From Stercorarius parasiticus (lineage: Eukaryota; Chordata; Aves; Charadriiformes; Stercorariidae): DNA of 64,000 nt. A model generated the notes under the pieces. It worked only from the letters and a program-made list of their open reading frames with translations. It ran no database searches and had not been told where the DNA came from. The stretch's first letter is position 1; every line of letters begins with the position of its first letter. Of this stretch, positions 50,065 to 61,100 are shown in pieces. The position numbers and the translations under genes were made by a program. Location: positions 778,367 through 842,366 of the forward strand of contig VWZL01002849.1 in assembly GCA_013396915.1 (NCBI GenBank). Reading direction: 5' to 3'.

Positions 50065-50697
50065 ATCTTCATAAGCTATCTGGATGAGGTGGTCAAGTGT
50101 ACCCTGATGAAGTTTGCTGATGATATCAAACTGAGTGGGGAAGTGGATACTTTGGAAGGGAGAGCCACCCTACAGGAAGACCTGGATAGGAAGAGTGGGC
50201 GAACAAGAACCTTATGAAGTTCAAGAAGGACAAGGGTAAGGTCTTGCACCTATGCAAACATAATCCAGGAGTGCAGCACAGGCTGGGATCTACTCAGCTT
50301 GGGAGCTGCACTGTGGAAAAGGATCTGGGGGTCCTGGTGGACAACAAGCTCAATATGAGTGAACAGTGTGCTGCTGTGGCAAAGCAAGACAACAGGATGC
50401 ATCAACAAAGGCATCACCAGCAGAGATAAGGAAATCATTATCCCAGTCTACTCAATGCTTGTTAGGCCACACCTGAAATGCTGTGTTCAGTTTTGGTCCC
50501 TGCTGTACAAAAAAGATGTGGACAGGCTGGAGAGGGTCCAGAGAAGGGTTGCAAAGATGATCCCAGGACTGGGAAGCCTTCCATATGAAGAAAGGCTGAG
50601 AGAACTGGTCTTGTTCAGCCTTGAGAAAAAGAGGCTTAGGGGAGTCGTTATCACCATGTTCCAGTATTGAAAGGGTGGCTGCAAAGATGACTAGATG
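50065..50697 (+). mobile_element. CR1 LINE reverse transcriptase fragment, both ends missing
   Basis: Sense-strand CR1 coding sequence, starting just before the catalytic motif: FADD is encoded at 50113-50124 (ttt gct gat gat). It continues with KVLHL, NPGVQHRLGSTQLGS, EKDLGVLVDNKLNMSEQCA, INKGITSRDKE, LVRPHLKCCVQFWSLLYKKD, RLERVQRR, GLGSLPYEERLREL, LFSLEKKRLRG and TMFQY. Frameshifts are visible near 50190 and 50399 (where about eight bases of the family text are absent), and a stop follows FQY. The copy is dead. The C-terminal end, untranslated tail and octamer end are missing, which is unusual for CR1. Confidence 0.95.
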
Positions 50698-51003
50698 CAC
50701 CCATTATAACCATCATGTGTGATTATCACTTGTGCAGGGTTACGGGAGATAAAGGTTGGGTTGGCGGTGGAGCGCACCATCACAACATCATAATCAGAAA
50801 TTTACTGTCAGAAAGAAGTTTAAAAACATGGTGGGATACTCTACAAACAATAGGTAGCATCTAAATGCATGACATTAGAGGTGGGAGCCTTACTGCTCTT
50901 AGTACTTTAAAAAATATCACTCAGAAATCACTTCAGTGTTTCACAAATTTTAGAGGGGATCTGAAAACTGTTTCACAAACTGGTACAACTTATTACTTCA
51001 AAT
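50698..51003. other. Short unique stretch between CR1 pieces
   Basis: About 300 bases between the CR1 coding fragment and the next CR1 tail. It includes a G-rich patch (gagataaaggttgggttggc) of unknown origin. No gene was seen. Confidence 0.5.
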
Positions 51004-51145
51004 ATCATAGAATCATAGAATCATAGAATCTTCATGGTTGGAAAGGACCTTTGAGATGATCGAGTCCAACCATACACATACAAAAACCCCCCTACAATCT
51101 CTGTCACTAGAGAATGCCCTGAAGTGCATATCTTAAGGTAACTTC
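51004..51145 (-). mobile_element. CR1 LINE 3' fragment (minus strand)
   Basis: It begins with three tandem atcatagaatcatagaatca-type octamer units, then tggttggaaaggacctttga, gatgatcgagtccaaccata and a decayed body to about 51145. These are the CR1 3' end read from the minus strand. The long octamer array is better preserved than the body. Confidence 0.88.
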
Positions 51146-52847
51146 TGAAGAGATGACAACAAAACATACATTTGTCAGCTATGCTAAGTTAGAACATATT
51201 CCAACTTTTTTATTATTTTTAAGGAAAAAATACTTGCAAACGTTTGAGTAATTAAGTTCTTTTTATTTTGCTGGCTGAAGCAAAACACAGACAAAAAATA
51301 ATGTTTACTTTTCTCAGGAAAAAAAAAACAAAACAAAGGTTTCAGATTCACTAACAATTTTCATTTAACTCTAAACAAAACATTTCATTTTTCAAGGAAG
51401 AGGATATATTATGCATTGTTCTAAATATGGGAACATTGCCTCTGTCTCAAATGTACTATTATCATAGTTGTTATTTTTTGGCTGCCTTGCCACAACAATC
51501 TTAATATTGAAAAAGGTATTTTTTATTGCTGCTGTAGGACAAAGTGAATGGAAAGTGTGCTAATATGTTTGGATTAACAAGTAGTTCAAATTGCTACAAG
51601 CATCCTTAAAAGCTTGTTTTGACAAGATACAACAGTGAAGATATTTCTTATATTTGCTAAAGATGGAACAACCTGGTTTCTATGGAAAGCTATATTCACC
51701 CAAATGAGCTTTTGAGGCTTTTCTTTATACCTGTGGATTATTTCCAGCTGCAGACATTCCAGCTGCAGGATCTCTGACAGCTCCCCATATATGCAGAGGC
51801 TTCCTCTACCAGCTTTTTGGTAGAAAACTTATTATTTTCTCTGTGGTACAGAGCAATAACTACCTGATCAAAGGATCAACACATCTCATAGATCTAAAGC
51901 AGTAAAACTAGTTGTCCACTGTTATCAAATCAGTAACAAGTTCATCATCATGCATGGATTTTGTTTCAGGAGTGTCGCAAACGAACAAAGTAGCCTAATC
52001 AAGCAACTATGCTCACATATGATTGTCCAAGATATAAAACAGTCTTTCCCTCCTATGTTTTTTCATATCAATTTTGATCTCAGTCACAGAATTGAGATTG
52101 TACCTCTGTTCACTTACTTTTTTTTTTTGTGGTTGCAATTCCTTCCATTTTGTTTAGGGTCCTGTGGAGCCAGTTTATCCTCTATGCATAGTATACAATA
52201 TCAAACTTATATTGTAAGATTTACTACGACCCCTCACAAAGAATAGTTAGTTGGGGGCTGGTAGCAGTTTCTATCTTAGGGTTGTGCATTGAGATGACTT
52301 TCCTCCTCTTAATCTGATGTGTTCTGATCAGACCTCAAGGCAGCTTCCAGTGGTTAGCACCTTTTCCTTTTTTTTTTCCTGTGACCGCAACTGCTTTGAA
52401 ATTTTGAAGATTATTGATGACATACATACATCACTTTGCTCCTTATTCTGACATGTACTTCTACAAATGCTTTTCTGTCTTTTCCATCTGTAAGACAATA
52501 TTTCTTGTGGAGATATGGTTGACTCTAGTACAGCAGGTCACTGCTGGAGTTAAGATAGGGAAAGGCCTATTTCAGAGGTTACAAAATTTCTTTGCCTTTT
52601 GATTATGAGGAAGGTGATTTATTTTGAAGTATCTGTTATACAAATTATTAAAAACTTGCTGAAAAGTACACCCATTCCTGCTAACACAATTATGTAGAAA
52701 TTAATCACTAGAGTTGATAATGAATATAGAATGTGTATGTCTAGGCTACTCTTCTGAGAAAATGAAAGCGTTTCTGTTTTGATTCATCATTACATTGTTC
52801 AATCAATAGGCATAAGATCCTCTCAAGGAAAAATTCTATTTTAATGC
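51146..52847. other. Intergenic AT-rich DNA without recognised genes
   Basis: Short A and T runs and open frames below 100 codons without known motifs. No repeat family was recognised. Confidence 0.55.
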
Positions 52848-52917
52848 TGTATTTGGTTTATGTGGCAAGGCATTACCATAATGGGGGGACCGCAGGGGTG
52901 GCTTTTGTGAGAAGATG

Positions 52918-53556
52918 TCAGAAGCTGCACCCATGTAAGACAGAGCCAGTTCTAGCAGGCTCCAAGGTGGACCCTCTGCTGGCCAAAGCAGAGCCAATCA
53001 GCAACATTGGTAGCACTTCTGTGATAACATATTTAAGAAAGGGTAAAAAACACTGTGCAACAGCAGTTGGCAGAGAGGAGTGAAAATATGTGAAACTGTG
53101 TGAAACAACTATGCAGACATCAAGGTCAGTGAAGAAGTAGGGGAGGAGATGCTCCAGGTGCTGGAGCAGAGATTGCTGTGCAGCCCATAGTGAAGACCAT
53201 GGTGACGCGGGTTGTCCCCCTGCACCCCACAGAGGACCACAGTGGAGCAGATATCCATGCTGTAGCCCATGGAGGCCCCCATGCCAGAGATGAATATGCC
53301 CTGAAGGAAGCTGCAGTCCATCAAGAGCCTGCATTGGAGCAGGTTTTCTGGCAGGACCTGTGACTCCCTGGGAGACTAACACAGGAGCAGTCCATTCCTG
53401 AAGGACTGTACCCCATGGTAAGGACCCATGATGGAGCAGTTCATGAAGGATTGCCTCCCATAAGAGGGACCCCACACCGGAGCATGGAAAGAGCATGAGA
53501 AAGAAGGAGTGGAAGAGACAAAGTGTTATGAACTGACTGCAACTCCCATTCTCCAT
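52918..53556 (-). other. Long open frame antisense to the family B LTR
   Basis: This 212-codon frame is the longest in the window. It runs opposite to the LTR sense and spans its GC-rich repeat array. The peptide is Leu-, His- and Ser-rich with repeated GLH/GLQ and HG motifs and aligns with the antisense frame of the 47038 copy. I recognise no domain, and no promoter or splice signal supports expression. Confidence 0.35.
53028..53037 (+). promoter_or_regulatory. TATA-like box of the family B LTR
   Basis: catatttaag follows gtgataa and lies about 30 bases after CCAAT (52994-52998). The other family B copy has the corresponding inverted sequence around 47974-47990. Confidence 0.55.
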
Positions 53557-53690
53557 ACACCTGCACTGTTTGAAGGGGAAAGAGGTAGAGAAGTTGGGAG
53601 TGAAGTTTAGCGTGGGAAGAAGGCAGGGATGGGGGGAAGCTGGTTTTAGATTTGTTCTTATTTCTTATTGTCCTACTCTATTTAATTGGC

Positions 53691-53696
53691 AATAAA
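53691..53696 (+). promoter_or_regulatory. AATAAA poly(A) signal of the family B LTR
   Basis: aataaa within ggcaataaattaaattatt marks the expected R/U5 region of the LTR. The matching site in the 47038 copy is degenerate. Confidence 0.6.
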
Positions 53697-53891
53697 TTAA
53701 ATTATTATCCTTAAGTCAAGTCTGTTTTGCCCATGAGGATAGTTGCTGAGTGATCTCCCTGTCTTTATCTCAATCCACAAGCTTTTTGTTGTATTTTCTC
53801 CCCTCCATCTTGTTTAGGAGGGGGAGTGATAAAGTGGCTTGGTGGGCCCCTGGCAGCCAGCCAAGGTCAACCCACCCCAGGTGCAAAATGC

Positions 53892-56800
53892 TGGGCTGTG
53901 TTTTATGGAAAATGAGTACAAGTTCGACTTAAAAGTCTCCTTTTACATTGTCAAAAACTTCATACGACTTTGGGCCTGATAGGAAGTGTTCGTTTTCATT
54001 GATATTGGTGGTGTCATTGCCTTCTAATGGTTGAATTTTCTAAGCCAATGTTGTTTTAATTTGACTGCCTTTTGTGTATCAAGCTGAGTGACAGTCTGTA
54101 ACATTATTCTTTGATAATTTTTTTTATGCCTTTGGCATGACCTGGTGTCTCACCCCTTAGGTCACATTATCATTTTAGTTGTACCAATATGAATTTAGAG
54201 CATCTCCTGGGAAGTCAGTTGAGTTATTACAAATTTGTGCTGATGTAAATTAACCCATAACTTGTCTGTTTGCATGAGAAATACAAGTTTAAAGAAGCTT
54301 ATTTGATTTCTGTGTGCTGAACAAATTGTGTGGAGAATTTTTGCTTATTTGCAGTCTTATCTTGTCACTTTTAGCAGAGACCATGCAGAAAAAAATGTAA
54401 CTTCTTTTAAATTTTTTTTTAAAAAATACTTGCACTGGCAGCAACATGATGATTACCTAGTAACTACTCCAGTGTGGCCTGTAACTCTATTTTTTTTATA
54501 CCTAGTTAATAATTTCATTTAATTTGTCTAGGTGACCCAGCTATATAGCAAGTATTTATCCTCCTAGAAGATAAAGCAAAAACAGGAGAAAAATCTGATG
54601 GCTATCAGTCCTTGTTTCCTCTATTGTGTGATTTGGTTTGTGACTAGTGGAATAACATATTTTTGTTTCATTGTTTTTTTATATTTCAGTATCATCTTCA
54701 TGCCAGGAATCAAAGGTCGTATAGTGCTCGGTATTACTTTCATTTGTTGTAGCAATACTATTTATTACATTTTTGTGACTTGCCTGCAAGATTTTATAGG
54801 ATGGGCTTAACATGTGGAAGTTGTATTTTTTCAGACATTTTTGTTGACAGTTGTTAATTTTAATGTTTAAGTCAATAGATAGGGTACTTTGTTGTAATAA
54901 GTGGAAGCTGATAGACTATAATGAACTAGCCAGCGTGTAAATATAAATTTGTAAATAAATGGTTATAATCAGTTACTCTTCTCTACTATGTCAGAACCTG
55001 ACCACTACTAAAAGCTAAAACTGATTCTCCTTAATCTTATGTGAAGGGAACTTTTGAGGCAGAACCATAATATTTGTGAAATACTGAGCGGCCTCTACTT
55101 GAAGTGCAGTGACAACCATCTGGTTTCTTAGAGCCAGAGATTTCATGCAACACAATTGTTAATTTTCTTAATAGGATAATTTAAAAATGATCAAGAAGTG
55201 ACCCAGTTCATGCCACTGCCACCAAATAGGATTGCTGTGGATAATGTCATTTCCTGACAGAAGTTTGCCTAGCCTGCTCTTAGTCTACCACTGACAGAGA
55301 TCCCAAAATACTCATGACAGTCTATGCCAGTGTTCAACCATCTTTACCTATACAAAGAGACTTTCAATTTAAACTCATTGTTTTAGGGGATTTAAATGTA
55401 CTCATGATCTGTAGGTGATTCTAAGATTGGCAGTTACGAGTATTTCTTTGCAGTGTGTATTCCTAAATAAGCATCCTCCAAACTGTCTGCAAAAGGGTTG
55501 CATCATGAGTTTTAGGCTGTAGATATTCACTGTCTTCTGGGCTGTTTTCTGTAGTAAAACAACATGGAAATATTATTCAGTAGTTGACAGAAAGGATGAT
55601 TTAATTCTTAATGAACTCAATTTTCAGCCTGTGGACTTGAATATATGATTTTTTGAACCATCTAGGAAAAAACCTCCAACATTGGACTTATGGAAAAATA
55701 GTTTTCTGTAATGTTTATGAGTTTTAAGCAAATCCTTCTCCCAGGACTTTTGAGAACAGAAATCAGTTCAGAGGTGAGAAAAGTCATTGTTAATATCTGA
55801 CTATCTAAATGATACAAAGATTGATTTTGTCCTTTAAAATGTATTCTCAATATTTTCCTTTTAAAATAAATATTTGTACGGCATCTATTCTTCTGGATTG
55901 TGACAAATGCTGTCATGCAACTGCCAAAATTCTGATAGCTCCTCTCACTTAAACAGATGTAGCAATTGCTAGAAATTTCCTGAGAGTCAATTCTCCTGAG
56001 ATTTCCTACACATTTGCCAATTAATATGGATAGTAGGAGAACGAGCCAAATTTTTGTGATGTTTATCTGAAGCAGATCACTGAGCCTGTTGTGGTTCATC
56101 CATTGCTAATGAGAGAATTAAATTTAAGCTTGTGTATGTGTACTGTTGAGAATATTATGGATAAAATCTGTACCCCTGAGAAGTCAGGGTCTTATTTATC
56201 ATTACTTTCACTGAGGCCAGAATTTAATCCATTGCACAAAAGCACTGTATAAAGCAGGAGGTTCAAATTGACACTACAGTTTGTTCCCTGTAGTAGAATT
56301 CTGGAATCCTGCAGGAAGATAAAGTGCATAAAAGGAACACAGCGGTAAAGAATATGGAATTCTATATTACCTTACGCATTGGGGAAGTTGTATATAACAT
56401 AAAGATTTGACAACTGCAGTGAAATTCTGCTCTGCTCAAATAATGTCAATAGCAAGTATAAATAAAACCAAGATTTGGACCTGCCAAGTAATAAATTATA
56501 AACAAAGTTTTTTTCTTTATTCTTCCTACATCAGTGATTTTTTATTACTTGTCATGAAGCTAGAAGCCCTATTATTCAAGCCTTTGGCATTTTGATCCAC
56601 TTGTCCTTATTCAGCTTCCACGTATTAATTAATGTAACCAGTTGCTATACGGGTTTTCCTAAACATCTGAAAATTTCATCTTGAGCATTTAAGCTATTTT
56701 ATTAACTTGGCCTTGGAGATATTTTTGTCCTATTTTTGGTCATATCAATTTATATTCACTGTACTGCAGATTCATACAGCCTATTCTCATTATACAGTGA

Positions 56801-58130
56801 TAACGTTGCTTCATCTTCAAATCTCTTCCTCCTAACCAGCTTGATTCCACTAGTTCAAAGACTTTCAACTACTGCATGCCTTTGCAATGTCCTTCTGCAT
56901 GAGATCATGAACAGTGGGTTGACTATTTCCCAGTCAAAATTAAAAACCCATTCGTTCAGCTTGACTTATGTTTAGTGACAGCTCTGTGTATTTCTCACTG
57001 TGATGTGAATACATGAAGGACGTAGTATAAAGATGCACTGAATTATATTGCATTGTGCGGTAAATGTGATTGGAGTTATTACCAGTGTCCAAGTTTTTAT
57101 CCTTGTTTTCATTAAAGTCGCGATTATGCCAATGACAGAGATAAATAATAAAATGGTTTTATCAGTGTCTGTCTTGCCTAAGACATGAATGACAAAAAAG
57201 CAATAAAGAATACAGTAAAAATATAACATTAAAAAAAATAAACCAAACCAAACCAATCCAAAACAACATTTCCTAACAGTACAGGTGAAAATGTGACTAA
57301 TGAAGTAAGAACAAATATGTGATGCCTTACTTAAGTGCAGATCAGAATATAAAAAGTGGATGATGCTTGTAAAAAAGATAATCAGACAAGTTAACCATTA
57401 TATTATTATATCATGCACTTTGTTGAACATTATATTAATTTTCCTCTATGGTGTCCTCTATGGACAAACTTTAACTAAAACATTCCAAATATATGTAGGA
57501 TATTTTTTTCCTATGGTGTTTACAGTAGCTGTGTTTTAAAAAAAACCGGTCCCAGATAAACTATGGGTACTCTTAGGTTGTATATCGCATTGCTACAATT
57601 ATTATTTATTATTAGTTACCATTATTTTTAGTATTGTTAATATTTTTCCCAATGATATTTTATTGGTGTAGCATTATTTCTGGTTTACTGCTTGCATCTC
57701 TGGAAGAACTATAAGATTATGGTGTACTTGTCATTCACCATAGTACTTCTCCAGCTGTTGGATAAATCTCAAAGTTTGCACTATAATTCCAACTATAGAC
57801 TCATTATTCCAGTCTGGGAATGTAATGTTCTTTTAAGGGAGAGGCAGTTATAGTTCATACCCAAGCGTAGATCACTAAGCTTCATTAGGTGCTCTATCCA
57901 CAGATGGGCTGTAGGGTGGTCACCTTGTTATTTATGAATGTAGCTATTTCAGCATCTTCTACATGTCCTGTTTGAAAAAATTATAATTCCTGAAGTCTGG
58001 TGTGTTTTTTTTTCCTCACACAGAAGTCATGATTCAATAGTTTGTTCTGATTCAACAAAATTTTTAAATGTGTTCTTTTAGATTTTTCCAAATTGAGGGT
58101 AGTGTGAAATTTAATTAGGTTTTAACTGGT
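53892..58130. other. Intergenic AT-rich DNA without recognised genes
   Basis: No CR1 or LTR was recognised. The minus strand is open for 145 codons at 55662-56099 without a known domain. A possible ancient repeat relic lies at 54210-54262. A CCAAA-type low-complexity patch lies at about 57240-57265. Confidence 0.5.
54210..54262. repeat. Possible relic of an ancient amniote palindromic repeat
   Basis: ggaagtcagttgagttatta, then caaatttgtgctgatgtaaa, follows the pattern 'gaagtcaatggagttatt ... atttacactggtgtaaat' found in old sauropsid repeats. Confidence 0.4.
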
Positions 58131-58185
58131 CTACCTCTATGGAAGTGAGTGGAGCTAGGCTAATTTACACCAGATCAGAATATGT
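58131..58185. repeat. Relic of an ancient amniote palindromic repeat
   Basis: ctctatggaagtgagtggag, then ctaggctaatttacaccaga, then tcagaatatgtcc, matches the order of the same old element as at 36890-36950 in the opposite orientation. It is the best-preserved relic in this window. Confidence 0.5.
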
Positions 58186-61100
58186 CCATAATGCTTATGG
58201 TCTCATTCACTAATTTATCATCATAATGTGTTGGTTTTGCAGAGTGATTAAAATTACATGTTAAGAAATTTTGACAAGAAAGGGAGAAAAGGAACTTTTG
58301 AAAGTTTGAAATCAGCATTTCACTTTAAAACAACTCAGCTAGGACCGCCTGTCGTAAGAAAGCACCTAGAGAAGCTCTTATCATATAAATTCATTTTCTG
58401 AGATGCACAAAAGGGTCCATATTTAAAGTCTATTGTTTGTTAATGTCATCGTTTAATAAAGGTGGCAATAATGAGTCATGTGGAGTGCCCTTCACACTGA
58501 ATGGCAGTAGTGATAGAAGAGTCTCAGCGCAAAATACTATCAAAATACACAAGTTCTTGCCTAACTAGAAGTAACACTGGCAGAGATGTTATTAGAACAT
58601 TGTGCTCTGGGAGTACTACGTTTGGAAATAACTATTAGATTATTATCTCAGCATAATTGATTCAGTATTTCCCTCTGTCCAAAGTCAATTTAAAAATAAT
58701 TTCTGAGGAAAATAATTCTATTTAAAAAATAGGAAAGCAATGATTTAATACTGCTAACACAACAAAATTTAATTGCAAATATTTATCTAATAATCTTTTC
58801 TTTTTCTTACTATCTTTCTAGGAAAAAATCTTCAATTTAATATCTTTAAACTATGACAAGAAATCATCTAACAGGATTTCAATGTCCACATTTAAGCAAT
58901 TGTTCACACAGGTTGATTTGCAAAAGTGTGAAATATACAAAGCCCCCTTGGAGTGGTGCAACTGCTCAATAACAACATTCTGAGATCATTCGCATAGGTT
59001 AAATACAGATTTAATTGCCAAATTAAGCATTGGTCATACAGAACTCCAAGACACTGACAGTGAAGTATCAAAACAGTCAGAATTGACTTGCTCATGCTCT
59101 CAGTGTTCTAAAAATAACATCACAGCTGTTTAAATTGTAAAATATCAATAACATTCTTCCATTAACACTTTTGTTTTTAATGGAAAGAAGCACTCATGAA
59201 AACAAACTAAAATCACGTTTTTTCATTCGATAGGAAATGCACAAAAAAGTAAAACTTACACAATTCTCAGAAATAACGAACAATGTAGAACAATATTTTA
59301 AATATATCTAAACTATGCTAGAGTAAAAAAAGGTAAATTCTTTATAATCACTCCAATGAGTGGTTTGAATATTGAGCAACACAGAAGCTTTAATACCTTG
59401 AGCCTTTGAGAATTTCCTAGCCTCTTTGGTGTCTAAATCACATTTGCTAACCTCCCTTACCTTTAAGTCTGTTAATGAAAGTGAAAGTTGGTTTAATTTT
59501 TAAATCATTTAGATGCGTTTGAAATGTTACCTTTGGCTAAAGAAATTACTGGAGCTGTTTCGCTACAAAGATTTCTTCTTTAATTGTTTCTTTTTTATGA
59601 TGTTTTCGGGTACCAAGAAAAAAGCAGAGGGAAGATGAAGGTCTCCAAGATCATTCCAAAGTAAAAAGGTGGATTTTCTGTTTCTTATCAGTCGGACACA
59701 AAAATTTCTGCTGATCTTTGACAATGTGTTTCTTTGAAGTATATTGGCTATTATTTTCTCCATTCACAGTAAAAACAGGAAGGTACATTAACCGCTGCTT
59801 TCATTTTCAGTATGTGATTCTGAGTGCAGAACTCAGCCTTATAAAGATCTGTAGTTGCTGACAAGAATTAACAGGCTTGGCCTTTTCTATTTCATGTAAG
59901 ACACAGAAAAGAATGCTGAATGTTCATTCAAGTGTTTGATTGCTAGGCTGAAAAGCTGTTACTTCAATATGGAAGGTAAATGATAAGATTCAGACCTTCA
60001 CAGTGAACAGAGGAAAAGGATGAATTGAAACAAACAGCAGGCTGCGCATCTCTCCAAACCAAAAGGAAAGAACACCCACCTCCGTGTTAATCCAGATACA
60101 GCGTAGACTGATAAACCTATAACCTCAGTAGACAAGATATAAACTTTATTTTAGGGTTAAGGATGCAGAGGAGGGAAGAAAAGAACAATAGCATAGATTA
60201 TGTGGTGTTTATCATCTTTAGGTATACATAGCTGGAGTTAAGCAAAGCAAATGTGGGTAAAAGCTATTCTTTCTTTTGTGGCAGCCGTATTTCCTTTGCT
60301 GAATTCAGACAAGGGGATCTTGTATTATTTGAGACTGCAAATCCTACTCCAGAAATTCAATTCAACAGAGCCTAGAGGATTAAGTAGGACTGAAGTGTGA
60401 TCACCAAAGGAAGCTCTGAAGAAAGATTTAAAAAAAAGACAAAATCAATTTGTTGATGTTTAAAACATAATTAAGTTGATTCCTCTCTCCTTTTCCCAGA
60501 AAGTAAAAACAACCTCTGCCCAAACATTGCAAAATACCTTTTTCAGTGACTCAATATCTTTGAATGTTATAACTGGTTTTCTTTCACACTGATCTGCACA
60601 GGAGACCAGATTTAAATGACAGACAATCACAGAACAAACTACTAGTAGGCCAGTATACACAATGATGCACTGTCAGCTTTCAGCCCCTTCCCAGGCAGTG
60701 CTGCACACCTTTGGACTGAACGCATGCTCACTGTTACTGTGAAAGCCTTAATCTGGTGTAGTTTCTTACTTTCTGAAAGCGTGGGCTGTGTCATCAGGAA
60801 GTGACCACAGTGTCATTCCTGCAGTTGAACAGTTGAGGCAACAGAAAGAGGGAGCTGGCTTGACTATTTACAGAAAAGAAGCAGCTGATGACCCAAAGGA
60901 AAGCTGCAAAGTTTCTTAGGCATTTCTTGTTCGGAGAAGCCAAACTAATCAGAAATTTTTGGCCACTGGGAGAAGATCAATATGGGAAGAAACGTGCTCT
61001 AATCTGGACAGGTAACTGACAAGGGAATAGTTCTTTTATTTCAGAAGCACATCAAGCAAGGGCTGAAGGAAACATGTAAGGAAAAGTTTGAGCTATGTAA

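Larger units (their letters stand above)
52848..53886 (+). mobile_element. Solo LTR, avian endogenous retrovirus family B (plus strand)
   Basis: It starts tgtatttggtttatgtggca and ends near caaggtcaacccaccc. Promoter-like signals stand in sense order: CCAAT at 52994-52998, a TATA-like catatttaag at 53028-53037 and AATAAA at 53691-53696, followed by a U5 that ends in ggtcaaccc text. The middle is a GC-rich array of 'ccatgg...ggagcag' units. The five bases aatgc precede the start and recur at 53887-53891, compatible with a target-site duplication if the last few LTR bases have changed. No internal genes are present. Confidence 0.9.

Noticed and set aside
51004..51035. A microsatellite of atcatagaatcatagaatca type
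   Set aside because: It is the octamer tail of a CR1 copy rather than an independent simple repeat.
47038..53886. A full provirus bounded by the two family B LTRs
   Set aside because: The LTRs are inverted rather than direct repeats. The sequence between them has no gag, pol or env text and contains unrelated CR1 pieces.
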